A DNA stretch of 11,283 nucleotides. Origin: Lachnospiraceae bacterium UBA3863 (lineage in GTDB: Bacteria > Bacillota > Clostridia > Lachnospirales > Lachnospiraceae). This document shows, piece after piece, positions 1-5,582 of the stretch; the stretch's first letter is position 1, and every line of letters starts with the position of its first letter. The stretch lies in assembly GCA_002392385.1 (NCBI GenBank), contig DGGX01000037.1, forward strand, positions 1 through 11,283. The letters run 5' to 3'. The translations under genes and the position numbers were made by a program. Under the pieces are notes generated by a model. It made no database searches. It had not been told where the DNA came from and saw only the letters and a list, made by a program, of their open reading frames with translations.

Positions 1-5
1 CCGGA

Positions 6-141
6 GGCAGTAAGCCATATTCCCGAAAAAGAGCTCCAGGGCTTACCCTCGCCCAGAGGCAGTAAGCCTTATTTCGGGAAAAAGCCCGCAGGGCTTACCC
101 CTGCCTGAAGGCAGTAGGGCATATACCGAAAAAAGCCCCCC
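6..141. repeat. 52-bp tandem repeat with hairpin-forming units (3 copies, the last decayed)
   Basis: GGCAGTAAGCC occurs at 6-16 and 58-68 and as GGCAGTAGGGC at 110-120, so the period is exactly 52 bp. In copies 1 and 2 the arm GTAAGCC (10-16, 62-68) is followed 23 bases later by its reverse complement GGCTTAC (40-46, 92-98), so each unit can fold into a stem-loop. In copy 2 the outer bases GGCA (58-61) also pair with TGCC (102-105) past a 3-nt bulge, and CGGG (75-78) pairs with CCCG (85-88) inside the loop. Each unit has a run of five or six A in its middle. Copy 3 has lost the distal arm and keeps only a short GGGC/GCCC pairing (117-120 with 135-138). No ORF of note crosses the array, and it may continue left of the window. 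No clean U-tract follows the stems, so simple termination is not obvious. Function unknown; a dispersed palindromic element or an RNA structure in the trailer of the upstream gene are options. Confidence 0.75.
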
Positions 142-176
142 TCTCCGCCGCCCCGCCATTCAAGTCCTCAACCTTG

Positions 177-205
177 TCGGCATCAGGTACGAAATGTGGT
201 AGAAT
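177..205 (+). promoter_or_regulatory. Candidate sigma-A promoter for sbcDC
   Basis: A -10-like TAGAAT at 200-205 matches TATAAT at five of six positions. It lies 17 bases downstream of TCGGCA at 177-182, which matches TTGACA at four of six. The predicted transcript would start near 212 and give a leader of about 20 nt before the sbcD start. The local sequence is more AT-rich than its surroundings. No LexA-type operator is evident. Confidence 0.45.
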
Positions 206-232
206 TGACATTAGTCCGGAAAGGGGGCTTGT

Positions 233-1387
233 ATGAAATTCTTGCATTTATCTGACCTTCATATCGGTCTGAAGCTGATCAACAGGGATCTGCAGGAGGA
301 CCAGGAATATATCCTGCGGGAGATCGCGGAGATCGCCGGGGCGGAGCAGCCGGACGCGGTGGTGATCGCGGGCGATATATATGACCGGGCGGTGCCGTCC
401 GCGGAGGCTGTGACGGTCTTCGACCAGTTCGTGCGCCGGCTGCGGGAGCAGGCGCCGGGGGCGGAGATCATGATGATCTCCGGCAATCATGACAGTCCCT
501 CCAGGGTGAATGTCTTCCGGAGCGTCCTGCAGGGGCAGCGGATCCACATGATCGGTCTGCCGCCGATGATGCCGGAGGAGCATATCGAGCAGGTGACACT
601 GGAAGATGATTTCGGGCCAGTGCATTTCTACCTGCTGCCTTTTGTCAAGCCGTCTATGGTCAAGCAGATCGTGGGCACGGACGAGAAGGGCAACAATCTG
701 TCCTATGACGAATCCCTGCGGAGGCTTCTGGCCAGGGAGGAGGTCGATCAGGCCTCCCGCAATGTGCTGGTGAGCCACCAGTTCTACCTGCCCGCCGGAA
801 AGACGGCGGAGGAGATGGACGCGGAGCGGACGGACTCGGAGATCCGGACGGTGGGCAATATCGACCAGGTGAAGGCGGATGTGCTGGAGCCTTTTGACTA
901 TGCGGCCCTGGGGCACATCCACAAGCCTATGAAGGTGGGAAGCGAGGTGTGGCGCTACTGCGGGACGCCCATTGCCTGCAGCGTCAGCGAAGCGGGGCAG
1001 CAGAAGGGCATCATCCGTGTGGAGATGGGGGCCAAAGGGGACGTGCGGACCTCGGTGATCCCCCTGCATCCGCTGCGGGAGGTGCGGATCCTGCAGGGAA
1101 GTCTGGAGGAGGTCCTGCAGCAGGGCTGCGACGATTACGTGCGGGTGGAGCTCACCGACAAGGTGGACCTGGACGTCATCGATATGCAGGACAGGCTGCG
1201 GCGGGCTTTTCCTTATCTTCTGGAGATCCGGCGGACGGCGGCTGTGCGGAGGCTGCAGTCTGTCGGCGGCCGGCAGGTGGCGGAGATGGATCCTCTGCAG
1301 CTGTGTGAGGCTTTTCTGGAGACGGCGGATCCGGAGGATGTGGAGATCCTGTCGGATGTGATCAATACAGTCAGGGGGAACGCATGA
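233..1387 (+). CDS. sbcD: Exonuclease subunit SbcD (Mre11-like nuclease)
   Basis: This is the nuclease subunit of the SbcCD complex, the bacterial Mre11/Rad50 counterpart, which opens hairpins and trims blocked DNA ends with Mn2+ in the cytoplasm. The 384-residue length fits the family. The calcineurin-like phosphoesterase motifs appear in order: SDLH (D8, H10), GDIYDR (D48), SGNHD (N85, H86, D87), VSHQ (H182) and GHIH (H228, H230), which supply the two-metal site. The C-terminal third, from about residue 270, is the capping and SbcC-binding region, and is less conserved. The ATG at 233 follows AGGGGG at 222-227 with 5-nt spacing, and the HLSDLH strand begins four residues in, so this start is secure. 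The stop codon overlaps the sbcC start as ATGA at 1384-1387, which implies translational coupling and matched subunit supply. Nothing is missing from the active site. Identification is firm. Confidence 0.97.
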   Translation: MKFLHLSDLHIGLKLINRDLQEDQEYILREIAEIAGAEQPDAVVIAGDIYDRAVPSAEAVTVFDQFVRRLREQAPGAEIMMISGNHDSPSRVNVFRSVLQGQRIHMIGLPPMMPEEHIEQVTLEDDFGPVHFYLLPFVKPSMVKQIVGTDEKGNNLSYDESLRRLLAREEVDQASRNVLVSHQFYLPAGKTAEEMDAERTDSEIRTVGNIDQVKADVLEPFDYAALGHIHKPMKVGSEVWRYCGTPIACSVSEAGQQKGIIRVEMGAKGDVRTSVIPLHPLREVRILQGSLEEVLQQGCDDYVRVELTDKVDLDVIDMQDRLRRAFPYLLEIRRTAAVRRLQSVGGRQVAEMDPLQLCEAFLETADPEDVEILSDVINTVRGNA

Positions 1388-4300
1388 GACCGGTTAAACT
1401 GACAATGCAGGCCTTCGGCTCCTACGGGAGCGCGACGGTCATCGACCTGGAACAGACCCAGCAGCTCTTTCTGATCACAGGCGACACCGGCGCCGGCAAG
1501 ACCACCATCTTCGATGCGATAGTCTTTGCCCTGTACGGGGAGGCCAGTTCTACCAGCAATAAGAAGAACGGGACGGAGCTGCAGAGCCAGTTCGCCCCCC
1601 AGGACCTGGAGCCCTTCGTGGAGCTGGTCTTCACCGAGGAGCGGGGAGGCGAGCCCCAGGAATACACGGTGCGGCGGGTGCCCCAGCACCGGCGGCCCCT
1701 CAAGAGGAAGGGCAAGGCAGAGTACCGCCTGATCGGCGAGAGCGCGGAGCTGACCCTGCCGGACGGGCAGCCTTTTACCGGCAGGCTGGCGGAGACCAAT
1801 GCCAGGATCCAGGAGATCGTGGGACTGACTAAAAGTCAGTTCATGCAGGTGGCCATGATCGCCCAGGGCGAGTTCATGGAGATGCTGCGGGCGGACTCGG
1901 CGACTAAAAAAGAGATCTTCCGCAAGCTCTTCGGTACGGGGCTCTACAGGAATATCACCGATGAGCTCAAGCGGCGGGCCGACGCGGAGAGAGGGGCGGC
2001 CCTGGAGCTGAGTCACTATCTGCGGGCGGAGGCGGGCCATGTGCGGGTCCCCGCCATCTACGAGGAGGCGGAGAGCCTGGAATCCCTGCGGAGGGACCTT
2101 GTGGGTGCGCAGGAACTGGTGCCGGCGGAGCTGGAGATCTTCGCGGCCGGTCTGGAGACCCTCTGCAGCTGGCTGCACCAGCAGAAGAAGGAGACGGACG
2201 CCGCCTATGCGGAGGCCAGGACGGACAGGGATGCCAGGCGCGATGCCCTGCGCGCCGCCGAGGACCTGACGGAGGCCTTCCGGAGGATGGACAGGGCCCG
2301 GGAGAACCTGGCTATCTGCGAGGAGCAGGCCGGCCAGATGCAGGGCAAAAGCCGTCTGCGCAGGGAGATCCTGGACGCTCAGGAGATCCTGGGCAACTAC
2401 AGGCGGCTGGAGTACGCGGAGCGGACCCTGGCGGAGACCGCCGGGAACCTGGACGCCCAGAAGAAAGCCCTGCCGCAGCGGCAGGCGGACAGACAGGCGG
2501 CGGAGGAGGCTGACCTTGCGGCCCGCAAGGCTTTTGAGGAGGAGACGGCTCTTTTCTCCCAGACGGATGAGAAGGTCCGGCGGGCGCTGGATGGCTTTAA
2601 GCAGCTGGACAAGCTGACCCGGGAGGCCGGGGAGGCCCGTGTCCGGCTGGAGGCGGCCGGCAGGAAGATGAACAAGGCCCGGGGAGATCTGCAGACCCTG
2701 GAAGCCCAGGAGCAGACCTGGCGGTCCGGGCTGGAAGCCTATGCCGGTCTGGACGGACGCCGCGCGGCCTATACCTTCCGCAGCGGCGAGGCGGCCCAGC
2801 TCCGGCAGGAGCTGCAGGCTGCCGTGAAGGAGCGGCAGGCCCTGCAGCAGCAGAATACAGACCGGGAAGAGGCCCGGAAGGCCTATGGAGAGGCTGCCCG
2901 GCTCTACGGGGAGGCGAATACGGCGTACGAAGCCATGTACCGGGCCTACCTGGATGCCCAGGCAGGTTTCCTGGCGGCGCGGCTGGAACCGGGCATGCCC
3001 TGCCCGGTGTGCGGCAGCACGTCCCATCCCCATCCCTGTGTCCTCACGGGAGAGGAGCGGCAGATCAGCCGGGAGACCCTGGATGCGTCTGCCCGGAAGG
3101 TAACGGCCCTGCGGGACCGCCAGGAGAAATGTGCTTCCGCGGCCCACACGGCGGCGGAGCTCTTCGAGACCGGCCGCTGCCATCACGCCCAGACCCTGCA
3201 GAGGCTCCGGGAGCGGATGGCCGCGAGCTTTCCGGATGTCCCGGAGGAGCTGAAGCTCAGGGAGGCCGGCGACCTGCTCAACGCCCATCTGGCGGCCCTG
3301 CGGGAGGAGGAGCAGACCCTGAAGGTCCAGGAGCAGGAGAGAGACCGGCTCCGCAAGGCCCTGGAGGGCATCGGCGAGCGCCGTCAGGCCCTCAAGGAGG
3401 CGGAGGACAAGGCGGCCGGGGAGGCCGCGGCGGCCTCTGAGGAGGCGGCTGCCAGGGATTCGGCGGTCAGCCAGATCAGGGAGACCCTGGAATATCCCTC
3501 CGCGGAGGCAGCGGACAAGGAGCGCCGGGAGGCCTCCCTCCGGCGTGCGGACAGGGAGCGGAAGGCATCGCAGACCGCGGCAGCCCTGCGCACGGCCTCT
3601 GAGGCGGAGACCAGGACCCAGGCCCTGATCCGCCAGTTCACGGAGGAGCTTCCCGGCAAGACCCAGGAGAGAGACCGTCTGCGCCGGGTCTACGAAGAAC
3701 TCCTCGCGGACAAAGAGGTCACCGAGGAGGCCTGGAAGGATGTGGCCGACAGGTACCGGGCGGCGGACGCGGAGCGCCTGCAGCAGGAGATCGAGGCTTA
3801 TGGCCGTCAAAAGGCGGCGGCCGAGGCTTCCCTCAGGGAAGCCCGGGAGACCATAGCGGGCCGGGAACGGCCGGCGCTGGAGGACCTGGACAAGGCCTGC
3901 CGGGCGGCAGAGGAGCGCCTGGCAGCGGTAGAGTCGCGGCGGAACGCCGTGGAGACCAGTCTGTCCGCGGACGAGGAGGCCCTGAAGCAGATCAGCCGGA
4001 AGCAGGCGGAATGGAAGACACGGCGGGAGGGACAGCTCCGTCTCTACGGCCTCTACGACCGCCTGTCCGGCAAGCGCCACGGACAGCGCATGGACATCGA
4101 GACCTTCGTCCAGCGCTATTACCTGGAGAGGATCCTGGACGCGGCCAACGTGCGTTTCTCCGAGATGTCGGCAGGCCAGTTCGAGCTGCGCATGTGCAGC
4201 CTGGACCAAGCCGGCGAGGGCAGGAACCGGGGCCTGGACCTCATGGTCTACTCCCAGGTCACCGGCAGGGAGCGGGCAGTCAACACCCTGTCCGGCGGCG

Positions 4301-4581
4301 AGTCCTTTATGGCCGCCCTTTCGCTGGCCCTGGGCATGGCGGACCAGATCCGGGAGAACGCGGCGGGCGTGAACCTGGACATCCTCTTCATCGACGAGGG
4401 CTTCGGCTCCCTGGACAGCCACTCCCGGGACCAGGCCGTCAAGGTCCTCCGCCAGATGGCGGGCGGATCCCGCCTCATCGGCATCATCTCCCATGTCACG
4501 GAGATGAAACAGGAGATCGAGGACCAGCTCATCGTCAGCAAGGACGACCAGGGAAGCCACGTGCGGTGGCTGATCAGCTGA
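1384..4581 (+). CDS. sbcC: Exonuclease subunit SbcC (Rad50/SMC-like ATPase)
   Basis: This is the ATPase subunit that clamps DNA and gates the SbcD nuclease. The protein is 1065 residues, normal for SbcC. The N-terminal half ATPase has Walker A GDTGAGKTT (G33-T41) and a Q-loop in AQGEF (Q161). Long charged, Glu/Arg/Ala-rich heptad-like stretches at about 190-530 and 560-890 form the two antiparallel coiled-coil arms, joined at the zinc hook CPVC (C540, C543), where two complexes dimerise. The C-terminal half has the ABC signature LSGGES (S970), Walker B LDILFIDE (D1004, E1005), a D-loop GSLD just after it, and an H-loop ISHV (H1037). The start is set by the 4-bp overlap with sbcD and an AGGGGGA site at 1373-1379. 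No promoter was seen inside sbcD, so the two are probably one transcript. The high GC of the coiled-coil coding region leaves very long open frames on the opposite strand that I regard as artefacts. Confidence 0.97.
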   Translation: MRPVKLTMQAFGSYGSATVIDLEQTQQLFLITGDTGAGKTTIFDAIVFALYGEASSTSNKKNGTELQSQFAPQDLEPFVELVFTEERGGEPQEYTVRRVPQHRRPLKRKGKAEYRLIGESAELTLPDGQPFTGRLAETNARIQEIVGLTKSQFMQVAMIAQGEFMEMLRADSATKKEIFRKLFGTGLYRNITDELKRRADAERGAALELSHYLRAEAGHVRVPAIYEEAESLESLRRDLVGAQELVPAELEIFAAGLETLCSWLHQQKKETDAAYAEARTDRDARRDALRAAEDLTEAFRRMDRARENLAICEEQAGQMQGKSRLRREILDAQEILGNYRRLEYAERTLAETAGNLDAQKKALPQRQADRQAAEEADLAARKAFEEETALFSQTDEKVRRALDGFKQLDKLTREAGEARVRLEAAGRKMNKARGDLQTLEAQEQTWRSGLEAYAGLDGRRAAYTFRSGEAAQLRQELQAAVKERQALQQQNTDREEARKAYGEAARLYGEANTAYEAMYRAYLDAQAGFLAARLEPGMPCPVCGSTSHPHPCVLTGEERQISRETLDASARKVTALRDRQEKCASAAHTAAELFETGRCHHAQTLQRLRERMAASFPDVPEELKLREAGDLLNAHLAALREEEQTLKVQEQERDRLRKALEGIGERRQALKEAEDKAAGEAAAASEEAAARDSAVSQIRETLEYPSAEAADKERREASLRRADRERKASQTAAALRTASEAETRTQALIRQFTEELPGKTQERDRLRRVYEELLADKEVTEEAWKDVADRYRAADAERLQQEIEAYGRQKAAAEASLREARETIAGRERPALEDLDKACRAAEERLAAVESRRNAVETSLSADEEALKQISRKQAEWKTRREGQLRLYGLYDRLSGKRHGQRMDIETFVQRYYLERILDAANVRFSEMSAGQFELRMCSLDQAGEGRNRGLDLMVYSQVTGRERAVNTLSGGESFMAALSLALGMADQIRENAAGVNLDILFIDEGFGSLDSHSRDQAVKVLRQMAGGSRLIGIISHVTEMKQEIEDQLIVSKDDQGSHVRWLIS

Positions 4582-4582
4582 G

Positions 4583-4614
4583 CCGGACCCCCGCAGATGC
4601 GCGGCGGGGCCCGG
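4583..4614 (+). terminator. GC-rich hairpin after sbcC (terminator-like, no U-tract)
   Basis: The hairpin starts one base after the sbcC stop. CCGGaCCCCcGC (4583-4594) pairs with GCGGGGcCCGG (4604-4614) around a 9-nt loop, with one A-C mismatch and one bulged C. The stem is strong, but it is followed by ACCCGCGG, not a run of T, so it lacks the second half of a canonical intrinsic terminator. CCGGAC at 4611-4616 can instead pair with GTCCGG at 4628-4633. It may act as a transcript-end stabiliser or a weak terminator. Confidence 0.35.
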
Positions 4615-4650
4615 ACCCGCGGCTTATGTCCGGCTGAGTTCCGGTCCGCG

Positions 4651-4680
4651 GTGGCAATAATCATGAGGACCTGTTATGAT
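4651..4680 (+). promoter_or_regulatory. Candidate sigma-A promoter for the SDR-kinase block
   Basis: TATGAT at 4675-4680 matches the -10 consensus at five of six positions. GTGGCA at 4651-4656 matches TTGACA at four of six, with an 18-nt spacer. The predicted start, about 4687, falls at the first base of the inverted repeat 4687-4702 and would give a leader of about 60 nt. It is the only reasonable promoter I see in the 166-bp gap. Confidence 0.4.
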
Positions 4681-4686
4681 TAGGAA

Positions 4687-4702
4687 ACAGGACCTGTCCT
4701 GT
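4687..4702. promoter_or_regulatory. Inverted repeat ACAGGAC-CT-GTCCTGT, operator- or attenuator-like
   Basis: Two perfect 7-nt arms are separated by two bases, at the predicted transcription start of the SDR block. The same bases can pair elsewhere. ACAGGACC (4687-4694) is a perfect complement of GGTCCTGT (4715-4722), which is followed by CTGTTTTC. AACAGGACCT (4686-4695) can also pair, with one A-A mismatch, with AGGACCTGTT (4666-4675). These options are mutually exclusive. A protein-binding palindrome and a leader RNA switch are both possible; nothing in the sequence decides between them. Confidence 0.4.
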
Positions 4703-4747
4703 ATGTTTTGATGCGGTCCTGTCTGTTTTCAATCGGGAGGAAAGACT

Positions 4748-5539
4748 ATGTATGCACTTGTCACCGGTGCGAGCGCCGGCATAGGGAAGGAAATGGCCAT
4801 CTATCTGGCGGAGCTGGGCTATGACCTGATTCTGACGGCCCGGAGCGAGGACAGACTCCGGGCTCTCAGGGAGGAGATCCTGGCGGCCTATCCGGAGCGC
4901 CGGGCGGCGGTGCTGCCGGCTGACCTGTCGGTCCGGGAGGAGTGCTGGCGCCTCCACCGCGAGGCCCGTGAGATCGCGGAGGCGGACGGCAGCCGCATCG
5001 GCATGGTGGTCAATAACGCCGGCATGGGCGTCTACGGTAAGTTCCTGGAGACCGACCTGGACAAGGAGCTGACCCTGATCGACCTCAACGTCACCTCCGT
5101 CCATATCCTGAGCAAGCTCTTCCTCCGCGACCTGACGGAGGAGGGGAGCGGCGTGCTCCTCAATGTGGGGTCCTGCGCGGGCTTCACCTCGGGGCCTACC
5201 TTCTCCAGCTATTATGCGTCCAAAAATTACGTGGTCCGTCTGACGGAGGCCATCCACGAGGAGCTGCGCCGGGCCCACAGCCCGGTCAAGGTGAGCTGCC
5301 TCTGCCCCGGCCCGGTAGCTACGGCTTTCAACGACAACGCGGGCGTCAAGGTGTCCGGCCGTCAGATCACGGCCAGGCAGGCCGCCCGGGAGGGCATCGA
5401 CGGGGCCCTGGCCGGCAGGATGCTGGTCATTCCGGGACTCAAGATGAAGCTGGTCACCATCGGCTCCCACATCCTGGGCGAGCACCTGTCCACCCGCCTC
5501 AATTACATGATCCAGGTCAAAAAGGCGGGGGAGAACTGA
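4748..5539 (+). CDS. SDR family NAD(P)-dependent oxidoreductase
   Basis: This is a classical short-chain dehydrogenase/reductase of 263 residues, the usual size, with a single Rossmann domain. The cofactor loop TGASAGIG spans residues 6-13. NNAG at 89-92 stabilises the central sheet. The catalytic triad is S142, Y155 and K159, in a YYASK motif. PGPV at 187-190 is the usual turn after strand six. There is no signal peptide or membrane segment, so it is cytoplasmic. The substrate cannot be read from the sequence; the family reduces or oxidises carbonyl/alcohol groups on sugars, lipids or small metabolites. A strong GGGAGGA site at 4735-4741 lies 6 nt before the ATG, and the glycine-rich loop begins at residue 6, so the start is secure. 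It is the first gene of the second block and is followed 43 bp later by the kinase gene. A large antisense frame covers it but has no recognisable content. Confidence 0.93.
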   Translation: MYALVTGASAGIGKEMAIYLAELGYDLILTARSEDRLRALREEILAAYPERRAAVLPADLSVREECWRLHREAREIAEADGSRIGMVVNNAGMGVYGKFLETDLDKELTLIDLNVTSVHILSKLFLRDLTEEGSGVLLNVGSCAGFTSGPTFSSYYASKNYVVRLTEAIHEELRRAHSPVKVSCLCPGPVATAFNDNAGVKVSGRQITARQAAREGIDGALAGRMLVIPGLKMKLVTIGSHILGEHLSTRLNYMIQVKKAGEN

Positions 5540-5582
5540 CAGACAGAAAACACGGCAGACCGGCACAAGGCGGGGTTTTAAC

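Noticed and set aside
6..141. CRISPR array
   Set aside because: The 52-bp period is short for repeat plus spacer, similarity runs through most of the unit instead of alternating with unique spacers, there are only three copies, and no cas genes are present.
1213..4560. Long open frame on the minus strand (1115 codons) opposite sbcC
   Set aside because: It lies antisense to an unmistakable sbcC. The translation is dominated by Leu, Gly, Pro and Arg, as expected from the complement of GC-rich coiled-coil codons. It has no recognisable domain.
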